Assembly: GCA_014905825.1 (NCBI GenBank)
Contig: JACGCN010000020.1
Span: 372,001 to 436,000 of the forward strand
Reading direction: 5' to 3'
Length of the DNA: 64,000 nt
DNA from: Lyophyllum atratum
Taxonomy: Eukaryota; Basidiomycota; Agaricomycetes; Agaricales; Lyophyllaceae
Shown here: one piece after another, positions 1-12,907 of the stretch
Layout: every line of letters starts with the position of its first letter
Numbering within the stretch: position 1 is the first letter of the stretch
The notes under the pieces: model-generated
What the model was told of the DNA's origin: nothing
Seen by the model: only the letters and a program-made list of their open reading frames with translations
Databases searched by the model: none
Translations under genes and position numbers: made by a program

Positions 1-454
1 ATGGAGACGCGTGGCGAGACTTTTGGTGAGCTTCCGTGAATGACCATGTACTAGTATATAGTGACCTGATATCTCGGACGAACTTACCCTCCATATACAG
101 GCAACCATATGGAATACTCAAAATCCCACTTTTCATGGTGGGCGGGGAGGTGAGAGGGGGCTGTGCTGTAGAGGAGGACGTCATCGCCAGTGTAGCCGCA
201 TGAGCCGTTGCACCCTGTTGCACCCTCCAATATGTGGAAGACATCAAAAGATATATCGCGCTAGGCCAACGTACCGAAACATCAGATGCGATTCTGGATA
301 GTCCCATTTATCCAAGCGACTTTCGGAAGACCTCTTTCGGTGCTATGGTGGGGATGAATCCCCTTACAATGACATTGACAATATCTTCCAAACCCCCCGC
401 CCCCACATCCGACCCGCATCTGCCAACTCTCTTGACGTCTGAGGGCTGACTGCA
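1..454. other. Left edge of window, no secure gene
   Basis: A reading frame from base 1, spliced across a candidate GT-AG intron (about 26-110), runs to a stop near 150 and could be the last exon of an upstream plus-strand gene. The piece is too short to recognise. The rest is read as the 5' flank of the membrane-protein gene starting at 455. Confidence 0.25.
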
Positions 455-1982
455 ATGTCGCTTCCAAATCGACAGGTTGTAATAGATGACTCCGATAGTC
501 AAGTACGATTCATCGGCTCGGGTTGGGTCATCGACTCCTCAGGGAACCAGGATGGATTTGGAACCTATGGTGCAACGTACGAGCACACGCTGCACGCGAC
601 GAAGGCCAACGATAGTCTCGCGTTTTCTTTCCAAGGTGCTTATATTTCCGCCACCGTAAAGCTTTGATCTTACAATTGTCGGTTTTAGGAAGTTCTATAC
701 AGGTATTCGGCACAGTCGACCTGTCACCGACTTACGGCACGGCACTGGCCAGTCCCGACTTCAGTCCGCCCTGGGAGTGCTTTATCGGCAAGACCAGCAT
801 CGGGAGCTCTACACCCTCGCCCTTTCACGAGAATAACTGGCTGCTCTGTGAAGTGGACCACTTAAGCGATGGCCGACATGAATTAACGCTCAATGTCAGC
901 ATGAGGCAGGGAACTACCTTTTGGGTCGATTACCTGCAGTATACACCATCTGGAAATGTCAGTGAGAACGCCGTGGTCCTGGTCGAGAACACCGATCCTG
1001 CCCTGTCCTACGATTCTAATTGGCGAGAAGTTGATGGCGTGGCCCGTATGACGACAACACAGGGTTCACGAGTGACACTTAACTTTACTGGTAAGAAATA
1101 TAGTTCTACCCGTGTATACGATCTCATCTGTTGTGCGTGACAGGTACCCAGCTCACTTGGATAGGCTATATTCCTATTGAACAACCCGGCAACGGGAGTT
1201 CTGCGTCATACTCCATCGACAACGGTTCGCCAACGTCCTTCTCCCTCGTTGGGCATCCGCCGACTGATGGGACATCGAGATTCAACCAAATATTCTTCAC
1301 AACACCTCAACTTGCCCCTGGGCCGCACACTATGGTTGTCGAGTATAATGGCAATCCACAATTAACACCTCTCACTCTCGAACATATCTACCTCACGACT
1401 TCCTCTTCAGGAGGTAACCCAACTGCAACGATGCAACCCGGAGGCGGCAAGCACACCTACGTAGGTCCTGTAGTCGGCGGCGTGGTTGGAGGCATCGCTG
1501 CCATTGCCATCATCCTCGGTCTCGTTTTCTTCTGGCGACGAAGGCAAAAACGGTCTATTTCCACTGCTTTTTCTTCTAATGCTGCAAGCACCTGGCTGGC
1601 TGGGCAGCCGGCTAGTCAGATACCTCGCGAAAATCAGAACGAAGCGGTGTCGCCGTTCACGCTAACCCGACTGCCCCCGTCCGAGCTATCCTCCGCTGCC
1701 CTTGTTTCTTCGACGTCGCTCTCGCGTAGCCATAATTGTAGCCAATTCGATGGAACACATGAGAACACGTCCATGAATCAGTCCTCGAACAGTGGTTATA
1801 CCTCGGGGGCGATGGCACAGATCGGAGACACGAAACGTGGGGTATCTGGGGATGGAACGCGTGATCGGCCGACGCAGCTTACGGTGAATGCGCTTCCACA
1901 GCCTGGTGCTGGTCAAGTATACCAACACACTCAGGAAGGAATCGTCGTGCTCGAAGAAATTCCGCCACAGTACTCAGCATGA
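455..1982 (+). CDS. Single-pass transmembrane protein, Agaricomycete type
   Basis: Predicted type I-like plasma-membrane protein of 473 residues. Introns 636-688 and 1091-1143 (53 nt each) restore one frame. The N-terminal ~290 residues form a two-part beta-rich ectodomain: each half opens with a 'V-D-D-x-D / Y-x-S-x-W' type segment and contains an FxG-T...VFGT-like strand pair, and there are several N-x-S/T sites. A Gly/Val/Ile/Ala/Leu membrane helix lies around residues 302-322, followed by the basic stop-transfer RRRQKR and a Ser/Thr-rich cytoplasmic tail of ~145 residues. No classical signal peptide is visible after the chosen ATG, as is common in this family. Such proteins are abundant in mushroom genomes and uncharacterised; a cell-surface sensor role is only inference. 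Confidence 0.85.
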
Positions 1983-2245
1983 TCGGGTATTAATGTGGCC
2001 GTGTCTATCGGGAACTGGGAGAGGGGTCTAACTTAGTGTTTTGTACTTATATTATTGACCGCATATCCATTCCTTAGCATTCTCTAGCTTATATCACAAT
2101 CTGTCGCCATGAATTATTTTGCTCGAGACGGACACCGATATTAACTTTGAGGGGCGATGCCATATCAAGCGACGCGACCATATTATTCCCACGACTACAT
2201 ACCTTCCACGTTAATTCAATCGACCACTGCTCATCGCCGCCCACG

Positions 2246-5200
2246 ATGTCCTCGGCGGACTCCTCATGCTACACCATCGTGCACGAGTCCAGTGCAGAGT
2301 ATCCATCTGCCGCGGAGCTCCGCTCGGGCTTAGAGAAAGGCTCAGACGAAGTCAAGCTCGACACGTTGCGAAAAATTGTCATTTCGACAATCAATGGAAA
2401 CCCTCAGGTGGGTCCCGTTACCTCAAGTTCTTCTGGGATAATGCTTACTGGACCATGGGATGATAACCAGCCGACTCTGATGATGCCGATCATCCAATAC
2501 GTTCTGCCTTCACGTAACAAACAACTCAAGAAACTGCTGCACTTTTACTGGGAGGTGTGCCCGAAATATGACGAGAATGGGAAGCTGAAGCAGGAGATGA
2601 TTCTTGTTGTGTATGTTCTCTTCTACGTTCGAATAATTCCTGCTCTAATTGCTTTCTTGATCTTCAAGTAATGCGATCCGGAATGACCTGGTGCGTCATT
2701 TGCCTCATATTGTCATATACTCTACCTGATTCATGTACACACTAGCAACACCCAAACGAATATATTCGCGGCGCTACTCTACGTTTCCTTCAAAAAATCG
2801 CTAAAGATGCAGAACTTCTCGAACCTCTGGTCCCGACGTGTCGATCGTGTCTCGAGCACAGGCATTCCTACGTCCGGAAGAACGCCGTGTTTGCCGTCTT
2901 TTCCATATACCGCGAATTCGAGCACCTCATCCCGGATGCGCCGGAGCTCATGCACACATTCCTCGTCGCGGAAAGCGACTCGACATGTAAACGTAATGCG
3001 TTCGTGTTCCTCGCCCAATGCTCCATGCCGAAAGCCGTGGAGTATATCCTCAGCATCTACGACACTATACCATCGTTGGAAGAGTCATTGCAGATGAGCA
3101 TCATTGAGGTCATTCGGTTGGACTGCAAGAGTGATTCGGCACATCGGGTACGTCACATATCTGCTCTTCGATTCTGCGCGCTAAACCTACCCCCAGTCTC
3201 GGTATATTCGGTGCATCTTCGAGCTTCTGGAAACCTCCTCCCATGCCGTGAAATACGAGGCCGCGACGACTTTGACGACACTGACTCAGAACCCAGCAGC
3301 CATTAAAGGTATGAACCACGTGAGCGCCTCATCTCTCGCTGACCTGTTGACGTAGCTGCTGCGTCCTGTTTCGTGAATCTGGTGATCAAGGAATCGGATA
3401 ACAACGTGAAGCTCATCGTCTTGGACCGTCTGGACACCCTCCGCTCGAAACATGGCCATATCCTGGACAGTCTCATCATGGATGTTCTCCAGGTCCTATC
3501 AAGGTAGGAGCCCTTATTGTTCAACAGTTTGAACAGCTCTGAATCTGCTTTCCCAGTGCTGACATGGAGGTCCGCCGGAAGGCTATTGCTATCGTGTTGA
3601 GCATGACTTCAAGCCGAAACGTGGAAGATGTTGTCTTGTTCCTTAAGAAACAGTTACAAAAGACGCAGGAGGCCGACTTTGAGAAGGCAAGCCTTTCGAA
3701 TCAGACAGCCTGGAGTAATCCGCTAACACCATCATCAGGCACCCGAGTACAGACAACTACTAATTCAGTCTATCCATGTCACCGCCATCAAGTTCTCCGA
3801 AGTCGCAGCCAGCGTCGTCCACGCTTTGATGGAGTTCCTCGGCGACTCCAACAATCCCTCCGCCCTTGATGTCGTCTCCTTCGTTCGGTACGTATGCGCA
3901 CGTCCGCTCCCGTCCCGAAACTAATCCGAACAAAAACAGGGAGGTTGTCGAGAAGTTCCCTCACCTCCGCGCGACCATCTCCGAGAAACTCATCTCCACT
4001 CTCCCTGAAATCAAGTCCGGCAAAGTCTTCCGCGGTGTCCTTTGGATCCTCGGCGAGTACGTTGAGACCGTCCCCGACATCCAGAGCACCATGCGCGAGG
4101 TCCGTAAGGTGCTCGGCGAGATCCCGATCCTTGCGTCGGAGCAGCGGCTGCTCGACGATGCCTCAGGGGAAGAAGGCGCTGGTGAGGAGGGCGAAGACAA
4201 GGAAAAGGAAAAGGAGAAAGCTAAGGCGGAGGGCGGTGGACGGCCACGAGTGTTGGCGGATGGGACGTATGCGACGGAGACGGCGTACTCGAGCACGACT
4301 GCTGCGAAGTTGGAGGCGGTGAAGGCGGCGTCGAAGCCGCCGTTGAGGACGTTGATTCTGGGTGGGGACTTCTTCACGGGCGCGGTGCTGGCTGCTGCGC
4401 TTACGAAGTTGGTCTTGCGGTTTGCTGAGAAGTCGCAGGATGCTGTTGCGTCGAATACACTACGGGCCGAGGTGCGTGTTTCTCTGCTCACTGGGCCGCG
4501 TTGTGTTGACTGTTTTTTGGTGTTCGGCAGGCGATGTTGATTATGACCTCAATTATACGAGTTGGCCAGTCCAAGTTCGTCACGGTCCAGATTGACGAGG
4601 ACTCGAACGAGCGCATTATGAACTGCATCCAGACCCTTAGCGAACTCGAGACGCAGCCTGCTGTGCAGCAGATCTTCCTGAATGATACCAAGGCTGCGTT
4701 CTCGAAGATGCTTGGCGCCCAGGAGGTACATCGTCCATGACAAGTACTGGGTGTGAACTGACGCCGGTGACTGTTTTGTAGAAGAGGGCAGCGGAGAAGA
4801 AGGAGTCAGAGACGAAGAAGACTGTTGCCGTGCAGGTCGATGATCTCCTAAACTTCCGCCAGTTTTCGAAGAAGACTGCGGACGACGCTATCGATGTAAG
4901 TCGTGGTGGTCACTTGCACTTCTCGATGCTCATTTCTTTCATCCTTGAATAGTATGACGAAGACCTGGGCCGGGCTACTGGTGCTGGGGAGCAGCAGGAG
5001 GACTTTATGTCCAACCTCAGCCGCATCTCCCAACTAACTGGTATATCCCTTCTTTTTTGTGACTGGCCATTGCTGACAGTCCTTTGACCACAGGATTCTC
5101 GGACCCCATATACGCCGAGGCATACGTCAAGATGCACGGCTTCGACATCCTCCTCGGTACGTCTCATCCCGTCACCTCTCCCCCTCGCCCACTAACACCT

Positions 5201-6104
5201 ACCTGCCTATCCTTACAGACGTCCTCCTCGTCAACCAAACTGCCAACACCCTCCAGAACCTCTGCCTCGATTTTGCCACCCTCGGTGACCTGAAGATCGT
5301 CGAGCGGCCCTCGGTGTATACGATTGCGCCGCACGGGTTCCAGAGCATCAAGGCGACGATCAAGGTCTCCTCCACGGAGACGGGTGTGATCTTCGGGAGC
5401 ATCTTGTGGGAGGGCCCGAATATGAGCGAGGCGTGTGTGATTCTGAATGATATCCATATCGATATCATGGATTATATCAAGCCGGCGTACTGCAATGAGG
5501 CTCAGGTATGTTTTCTTCTCTTTACCCGACGTGGTTTGTGGGCTGACTGCGGGTGGGGTGGGGTAGTTCAGGAGCATGTGGACCGAATTCGAGTGGGAGA
5601 ATAGGGTTAATGTGAATAACCCCATGTCGTGCGTCTTTTCTTCCGCCGGTTCGTGCTGGGCACCCCCTCATTGATGATTGACATCACCCCAGGGACCCGC
5701 GCGAATACCTGAAGCACGTCATGCAAGCGACCAACATGTCGTGTCTCACCCCCGAAGGCGCCACGTCGGGCGACTGCGACTTCCTCTCTGCGAACATGTA
5801 TGCCCGCAGTCTCTTCGGTCCGTGCCTCTTCCTTTCCTGGCATACCTACTGCTATATACTGACTATCTGAAACCGGAACAGGCGAGGACGCACTAGCGAA
5901 TTTGAGCATTGAAAGGACGGAGGCGGGGACGATCACGGGGCATGTCCGGATTCGGAGCAAGACGCAGGGGATTGCGCTGTCTTTGGGTGATAGGATCACT
6001 ATGGGTACGTCTATTCCCTTGAGCCCTTAGCTTTTATCTAAGATGAAGGATCTGATTTGGTGTGCTGTGCAGCTCAAAAGGATAATAAACCCATCACTGT
6101 ATAA
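2246..6104 (+). CDS. SEC26: Coatomer subunit beta (beta-COP)
   Basis: Beta subunit of the COPI coat, which forms vesicles for Golgi-to-ER retrieval and intra-Golgi transport. The product is assembled from about a dozen exons and has the expected size (roughly 950 residues). The N-terminal half is an adaptin-like HEAT solenoid (segments such as [33 protein letters not shown] and the [13 protein letters not shown] repeat). A Lys/Glu-rich linker near 4200 follows. The C-terminal appendage and platform domains are recognisable from the [21 protein letters not shown] segment and the final [16 protein letters not shown] and NMSCLTPEG segments. The last intron (6005-6072) leads to a short exon ending at the stop at 6102. 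No broken frame was seen. It is single-copy and essential in yeasts. Confidence 0.95.
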
Positions 6105-6418
6105 TTCGTGTCTTTCCTACCCTACGGCTGTTTCGTTTGTTTCTGTGTGGTGTAGCTAGATGTGCATCGGATACCTTGTCAACGAATCGGGCGGCGTACT
6201 AAGTAAGTAAGAGGGACCAAGGAAAAGTCTTTCGACTCGGAATGACCCAGGGCTTGGACTAAGAGATCTACGCGGATATTGCAAGCACTGCGATGCATCT
6301 TGAATGTCGGAGTATAAGCACGGCTGTACGATGTCACCGAAACAAGTCCTCCCTTCATGGCGTGGCCTTCGTGCCCAGCAGCAAGAGACCAAAAGTGTTA
6401 TCGCGACAGATTCCGGAT

Positions 6419-7351
6419 TCAGGTCGGGACACCGAGAGTCGCTCTCTGGTAAGTAAGGCACCGCATAAGCAAAGGGACAATTTTAACGAATGAAGTCTGT
6501 GGACTAACCAGTTGGATATAAGTCTGGCGCTCTGTCGGCGGCAGCGCTTGGATCTGCTCAGGCGTCATCGTAATCACACGCATAATCAATGCCTGAAGTC
6601 GCCACAAAAAAAATTAGACGTTATTTCGTTGAAAAGCAAAAAAAACAGCACGCGCCTTTTGCTCATCAGGTATAGCAGCCAACGTATCACTCATGACATT
6701 CGAGTTGGGCGGCGTGGGTGCCGGTACCGGTGTCTGCGCGGGTGTCCCATAGCCAGGATAGCCGCCGTACGGTCCGGGTGCCTGTTGTGGTTGTGCATAG
6801 CCGTACCCTGCATTTGGAGGCTGCTGGTACGAGGGTGGCTGCTGTTGGTGTTGGTGGTGGTGCGGGGGTGGTTGTTGGGCGTGACCGTTCTGATATGGCC
6901 CGGGGTAGCCTGTTGGTGGAGTTGCGGTGCGGTATTGCTGGGCTTGGGGGTGGAGGTGGGGTGGGAGTGCTGGGACGGGCGTGGAGGAGGCAGAGGGGTG
7001 GGCGGATGGGTGGGCGCTTGGAGGTATGCTCGGGATTGCAGGGGTGGGTTGGGGTTTGGTCCCGAATTCAGCGAGAGTTTTCTGCTCAAACATGGGTATC
7101 AAGACGACGAGCCGGGAGAGAAAAGGGCGTACCTGGAATACTTCAAAGTTGACGGCGTTCATGGTGACCATGAGGGTCATCAGTGCGTATGCTATTTGAG
7201 GTTGGCCATTCAGAATTGATCGAGCGGCCGCAGGCGTCGTTTTCTGGGAACTGCTGTTAGGTATTTACAAGACTTTTTGGTGCGCTTTACTGACTTTTAG
7301 CTGGAGGAGAAGCTCTAAGAGCTGTTCTGCGGCGAAACTCTGGCTGGACAT
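6419..7351 (-). CDS. CstF-64-like hinge/C-terminal domain protein without RRM
   Basis: Probable pre-mRNA 3'-end processing factor related to CstF-64/Rna15. Exon 1 encodes SSQSFAAEQLLELLLQLK; with the next exon it gives the hinge domain (KKTTPAAARSILNGQPQIAYAL...AVNFEVFQ), which in CstF-64 binds CstF-77 or symplekin. A long Pro/Gln/His/Gly-rich linker follows, then the C-terminal three-helix domain (ALIMRVITMTPEQIQALPP). The protein ends after IQLRATLGVPT. No RRM precedes the hinge: the ATG lies directly before it, only ~110 bp from the divergent Zn2Cys6 gene. The third donor is uncertain (GC donor or a GT nine bases further). It may be a dedicated scaffold paralog, or the RRM may be supplied by another gene. 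Confidence 0.8.
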
Positions 7352-7462
7352 CGTCGGGGGTGGTGATGGTGAGAGTGCAAGGCACGGACGAAACTAACAG
7401 ATGCAAATAACGCGTCTTCCTAGGCGACGACTGTAATTGCTCGGTTGGAGTTGCATACCATC

Positions 7463-8846
7463 ATGTCCTCCGGGCCTCCAGCTAAACGAAAGAGGAATGC
7501 CGCCTCTGTCTCTAAGACTCCTGTACCAGACAGCGATCATCGCAAGAAGTGTGTAGGTCTCTTATCTCCCTGAGTGTCAGGCTAATTATATTGCTTGACG
7601 ACTCCAGACGCCGTAACCGAACGACCCTGTCCTGCATGAACTGCCATACCTCAAAACGAATGGTATACCGAATGCATTCTATCCCGTGCGACTGTATACT
7701 CATGTCGAGCGTCAGTGCGACCGAAAACGCCCAGCGTGTGCGCGTTGTACTCAGCTCGGCATGGTGAGCGATCTTCACTAGCGTTGCTTCGCTGCATCAT
7801 CACGTTGATATTGTCCTCCAAGTCCGGCATATGCATCTACGAAGTCGACGATCCGACCCAGAGTTCCAGTTCCCCAGACGAAACCACACGTCTCCTCAGA
7901 CGCGTCGCAGAACTCGAAAGCGTCGTCCGCGAGGTACGCGATTTTCCTCACCAGCCCTCTGGACAATTCCCATTCTGTCACTTCAATCTCTGCAGCTGAA
8001 GAGAAGACCGCACCCCCGGGGAGCTCCCCCACTCGAAAAAAGCAGCACCACCGACGGCAAATGGAATCATTACATAACTTCCCGGCCCATACTCCAAGTC
8101 GGCTGGACATCCCCACACACAACGCCTTCCCCTTCACTCACGACCCCCACAGAAGAGCACGCCCACTTCCCACCACCACTACCCCACATCGCCGAGCAGC
8201 TGCATACTATACCCCAACACCATTCCCATGACTACGACTACGACTACGGATATGGGTCCCTCACTCTCCCACCTTTGACCGTCCCTCCCATTTCCCTGGC
8301 CTATTTTGGTGGTGTACCGCGCGCGGGGGATCACGGATTCGGCTATGGCTACGGCGAGTATGCTCCAGAGCTGCCGAAGCGTGTGGACTTGAAACCCCAC
8401 GAACACCAACACGACCATGAACCCGGGGGGCACTGTGGGTGCCTCCCCGACTCAGCACACCACCCCACCCTCCTCGACCTCTCAAAGCAGCTCAGCAAAA
8501 CCGCGGACCTGCTCGCGCGCTCCGAGTTGCATGTCCCCCTCGTGGGGTTGGGTAACACCTCAAGCTGCGTCTTGAGCCAACGGATCTCTGAGCTGGATGA
8601 GTTCATAAGGTCAGTTTCTCCTTGAATAAAACACTTGCGAGGTAGAGACTGACGTTGGGTAGGAATGCCTTGGCGAGCGCGATAAAGGCTCCGCCGTCGC
8701 CTGGGGATGTGCCGGTCCCGATCAAGGAGGAGAGCTCTTCGTCTTCGTTTGAGATTGAAATTGAAGGTAGCTCGGGTGCCTCACCACCCGCCGAGTCGGC
8801 GGCGCGGTGGCCTGCCTCTGCGCCTGAGGCCGCGTTCACTGTGTAA
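7463..8846 (+). CDS. Zn2Cys6 fungal transcription factor
   Basis: Nuclear DNA-binding regulator of the Gal4-type zinc cluster class. After a basic N-terminus (AKRKRNAASVSK), exons joined across introns 7549-7607, ~7664-7708 and ~7762-7829 give the six-cysteine motif LSCMNCHTSKRMCDRKRPAC followed by ARCTQLGMSGICIYEVDD. A heptad-like segment (RLLRRVAELESVVRE), typical of the dimerisation linker, comes next. The remaining ~250 residues are His/Pro/Tyr-rich low complexity with an acidic Ser-rich C-terminus (EESSSSSFEIEIEG). The usual 'fungal_trans' middle homology region is absent, so this is a short (~360 aa) member. It is divergent from the CstF-64-like gene and shares its upstream region. The target genes cannot be inferred. 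Confidence 0.85.
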
Positions 8847-10069
8847 GGCATGGCGGGTTTGATACTGTGCTCGGCAGTTATTCGAGTCAGATATGGCTCT
8901 TGTTTGCGATGGCCTCGGGGGTCTAGCTTCGGGGCGATGATTACCTTCCTTTCATTCGTGTTCTACGGCTTGCCTGGCAATTACGAGATTATGCGGGGTT
9001 GTGAAAGTTATGTGCATGTTTGCTATGTTGCTGTGGCCTGTTGAGGGGCGACGGGGTTTGTCTCTGTTCTCTTTGTGAGTAGGTACGGAAAGTAGGTACG
9101 GAAAGTATGGCAAAGATGTGTAATTGTAAACATATTTTGAGCATTGAGATTAATTGCTTTGCTCTCTCGTTGTCATCGATGTGCCCGCAATGCGGATGCG
9201 GTAACCGGGTCGAGGCGTCCGTCTGCCTTCCCTAGCAGCGTTGCAGGAGTGTCGAATTCGACCTACAACAGAGCGTTTATTACATCTCACTATCAGGCCA
9301 AACGGTGCGGTCGCGCTGGTCATTGACATTTCCCGTCACCCGTCCCGTGAGCATCTGAAAGTCGTGGCAGGACTATGAACGGTGTGCGTCCCAGGAACCT
9401 CGGAGGTGGGTTCCTGGATAATATCGGAACGCACTGGAGGTGGAATCGGCTGCCTCGATTTCTTGTCATGAAGGCCGATTTCGATGAACAGAGAGTTGCA
9501 TGGCTTTTGGGTCGGTTGATTACACCACGGACTTCTGGTCGTCGGAAAGCCTTTTCACTTCAATGTGGACGCGGCAGGGTGATCTCGCAGATGCTACGGC
9601 CCGCAAACGATTTTGCGATAGAGCACAGTCCTAGCGAAGAATGTGAAGAAATCCCTCGGGCATCGCAGATGACGGTCGTGATAGACAGTATATGAGCGGA
9701 AAAAGAGGACCCCCCTTTCGATACTGGCACGCATCACCTGAGTAAGATTTGGGGGCTGTCCGAAAAGTTCGGCCGGGGAATCGATGGCATTCGAGTCAGT
9801 CGACGACAAATTGGGGAAATTATACACGAGGCTTTTCACTGGAAAGTTCCAGCTAGTCCGCTACTCCGCCGGCCTATGTCACTTGCACAGTGGGCCACGC
9901 ACCCATCAGATATTACCTTGTACGAGCCTCGTACCATCACAGGGGTCGATATCGACAACCAGCCTTGTATAACGAGGATATCCCGCCGCCACGCAACAGA
10001 ACTTTTAGACGACCAGCGCGACCAGGTTAGTGATCCATACCATCGCATGACATTTAAATAACAATCAGC
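8847..10069. other. Intergenic, no supported gene
   Basis: This stretch holds the 3' flank of the zinc-cluster gene. A 15-bp direct repeat (GTAGGTACGGAAAGT, twice near 9079-9110) is visible. Short open frames at 9375-9695 and 9876-10061 lack recognisable domains; parts of the latter could be 5' exon sequence of the next gene. Confidence 0.4.
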
Positions 10070-10528
10070 ATGTGGCAGAAGATAATGGCATCATACCCGC
10101 TGATCATAGCGCAGTTCGACCTCCCTAACCACCCGCGCCGCACCGAGCACTGGCGTCTCGTAGCGCTGCAGGACAAAGACAACGCACACGAATTCGAGCT
10201 CGCAGGGAACTGGAGCAACTTCCAATATGTGGCGGGGCGCGCGACGCGTTTTGGACGGTTGCAGACCCTACGCGGGGGGTGCCAAGTTGGCACTGTCCCC
10301 GTAGAGAGAATCGAGTGGCTGAAGACGAGGCTCGCAGCCGTTGAGATAGTGCACAATAATCTGGACTTCGATGGGCAGAATTGGATCCTCAACGCGCTGA
10401 AAATGCTCCGGGCGGACGGGATGCCGGTCACGGTGACCAGCGAGGTCAGTATTCGGAAAGAGCTGGCTTTGGAGAAAGAAAGATGGGATGCCGGAGAAGA
10501 TACGGTTGAGGATAGGCTTTTCGCCTAA
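10070..10528 (+). CDS. Small uncharacterised protein (152 aa)
   Basis: A single open exon of 152 residues without stop or obvious intron. The composition looks coding: the aromatic-rich core HWRLVALQDKDNAHEFELAG is followed by a basic segment, and the C-terminal part (GQNWILNALKMLRADG...) looks helical. This layout resembles small basidiomycete families in which a beta-strand core precedes an 'NWxxxAL' helix (DUF6914-like), but the match is from memory and weak. No signal peptide or membrane segment is seen. The start could lie further upstream through an unseen exon. Function unknown. Confidence 0.55.
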   Translation: MWQKIMASYPLIIAQFDLPNHPRRTEHWRLVALQDKDNAHEFELAGNWSNFQYVAGRATRFGRLQTLRGGCQVGTVPVERIEWLKTRLAAVEIVHNNLDFDGQNWILNALKMLRADGMPVTVTSEVSIRKELALEKERWDAGEDTVEDRLFA

Positions 10529-10753
10529 TAGCCAAAGTCCTACATTCTGGAGCCATTACGCGTGTGAGGTCTATAAAGAATTTGTGACTTGATTCTTGCT
10601 TGATTCTTGAACTTGTCCGTGGATATGCATGGAGGAGCGTGAGAATATTGAAATGACAAGTATGTCAAACAAACAAGTCACAGCTTGACTTGACAGCCGA
10701 CGCCCACGAGCACCGCCAGCAAACAACAAGAAGACGACCAGCAGCGCTCAGCA

Positions 10754-12179
10754 ATGGAAGACGGTACGTTCTCAGCATCAGCCACGGCCACCACCAGTCT
10801 TCTACGACGAAGTCCAGTATAATACCAGCACTCAGCCTTCATTCGACTACATTACACGACTCCTCTTCCACTTCGTTCATATGTTGGCTCAAGGCCGGCA
10901 TGCGGTACCCAAATGTCGATAAAAAACGCTCTTGAGCGCTCACTTTACTGCCGAGACCTCGACATTTCTGTCATTTCTTTCGATTTGGAAGCCCTCAATT
11001 TTTGGCACCAGTAAAAAGTTGGCCCCACGCCCTCAAAACCTCCTTCTCCTTCCGCTCTCTCCTCGCACCGAATCCGCAGCCTGACCACGTCCTAACATAC
11101 TTTTTCGCCTTCCTCGTCTTCCTCAGCCTGGCAATCGAACCAAGATATAGCCCCCACGAGTGGCGGCATCAGCATCCCGACCCATGACGCCGGGCTGGGC
11201 AATGGGAGCGCTATGATAACCGACGAACAGGGCTGGAACTCTAATGGTGGTGGCGGTGGCGGCCGCTCTCCTGGTAGAGACAGGGACGGGGGTGACCGCC
11301 CCAGGCGGTCAAGCAGGAGCAGAAGCCCCGGGCAAGCCCGCGAGGGTGAGCGAGGGTAAGTGTAATTTTAAAAAATCTTCTTTGGTCTGCAAAGTAAACC
11401 GAGCCATGTAGACATAATCCTGGCAACAACCTTCACGTCTCTGGGCTCAGCCATAAAGTTGATACCCGTGACCTTGAGGCGGCTTTCGCCAAGATTGGCA
11501 GAGTATGTCATCTCTTTTTTAGGATACGCCATCCATCTGACTCTGTTCGCCCATTTCCAGGTCAAGAAAGCTTCAGTCATGTACGACCCTCACACGCGCG
11601 AATCGCGTGGCTTCGGGTTCGTTACGATGGAGACAGGAGAGGAAGCTGACGCCGCTATCACTGCGCTCAACACTACAGACCTCATGGGTAAAGTCATGAA
11701 CGTCGAAAAGGTGAGTAAAATTCTGTCGGAAAACGATATTGTTCGCTCACCTACGTTCTTCCTAGGCTCGCCGTGGCCGCGCCAGGACTCCGACCCCAGG
11801 CCGCTACTACGGCCCTCCGAAGCGACATGATTGTGAGGACGCCTCTTCTTCGAAACCGACATCTGCTCTAACTTCCGCAGCTGGACCCGTCGAACGGCCC
11901 TACGACCCCCGGCCTTACGACAGCCGCTACTCCCGCGACTATGACGATCGTGGGGACCGTGGTGGGCGTGGTGGTGGCGGTGGACGCGGACGCTATGATG
12001 ACCACCGGAGGGACGACCGTGGTGGAGGTGGAGGATACCGTGATTATGATCGAGGCGACCGCGACCGTGGTGGGGACAGGGACCGCGGGTATGGTCGTGA
12101 CTATGACCGAGGTGAGAGAGGTGGTGACAGGGGTGGTGGTGACCGAGGCGGACGTGGATACGATGACAGGAGACACTGA
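10754..12179 (+). CDS. Tra2-like RNA-binding protein, RRM with RS and RGG regions
   Basis: Probable splicing regulator. A short Arg/Ser segment (RPRRSSRSRSPGQ) precedes one RRM with RNP2-like LHVSGL and RNP1 RGFGFVTM. The RRM is followed by GRARTPTPGRYYGPPKR, as in transformer-2 proteins. The C-terminal ~95 residues are Arg/Gly/Asp/Tyr-rich (GGRGGGGGRGRYDD repeats), suited to RNA binding and arginine methylation. Introns fall inside the RRM (after KIGR and after NVEK). The first exon (ATG at 10754, then a ~380-nt intron ending near 11143) is inferred from frame joining and is the weakest part; the long intron could hold other exons. Nuclear location is expected. Confidence 0.8.
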
Positions 12180-12907
12180 GCGTGTCGCGTCGTCCGCTAA
12201 GCTGTCGTCGAAAATCATCTCTCCTGTTACAGTGAGCTTGAGTGTCGTATATTATATCGTTTTCTCTGTTCATATCTGCGTTCTGTGTATGTTATATCGT
12301 TTTCGGAGACAGCAATGTGATGCATGCCGTTGTGTCTCTTCCTGGTTCGAGGACGGGGGGCCTCTGGAGGTTCAACTTAACACGTGACTATCTATATTTA
12401 GGACTGGAGACTCTAGCAGTGGAGGCCTTCAACTTCGACCGTCATGTTAGGTTCAACGTCAACATTTCAACGCCACGGGACATCGAGGCTGCGTCAGTGT
12501 AAACGCTCTATTGGCAGTGGTATTAAAATTGTCATGTTCCACATCGTCAATCATTCTCTCCAAGTCATTCTACGTCCACAGCTTCTCTGGTTGCTAACGA
12601 CCTTCAAGTTCGCGTGTTTTATGACGGACCAGTGCTCCCCTTCCTCGACTTTCCAAAGAACCCCACACAGGATTCTTGACATTCGACTCACCCTCTGACA
12701 AGGATAACAGCCTACGCTGTGTGTATTGAACCATTATCCGTCCTCCCAGGAGAGTCGAGACAAGTTAAAACCACTGCAGTTGTGGCTCTGGTTTTGCAGA
12801 ATGGAATACCTGCAGAACTTACCATTTAGACTCGCCGCAGAAGACTTCGTGAGTTACAATCCCTATAGACTCGTTGAACACACTTGTGAGTGGCCGTGAT
12901 CGTTTAA
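12180..12907. other. Intergenic between Tra2-like and F-box genes
   Basis: This stretch holds the 3' flank of the RRM gene and the presumed promoter or 5' exons of the F-box gene. An ATG at 12801 opens a short frame (32 codons) that may be a first exon. Nothing else is recognised. Confidence 0.35.
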
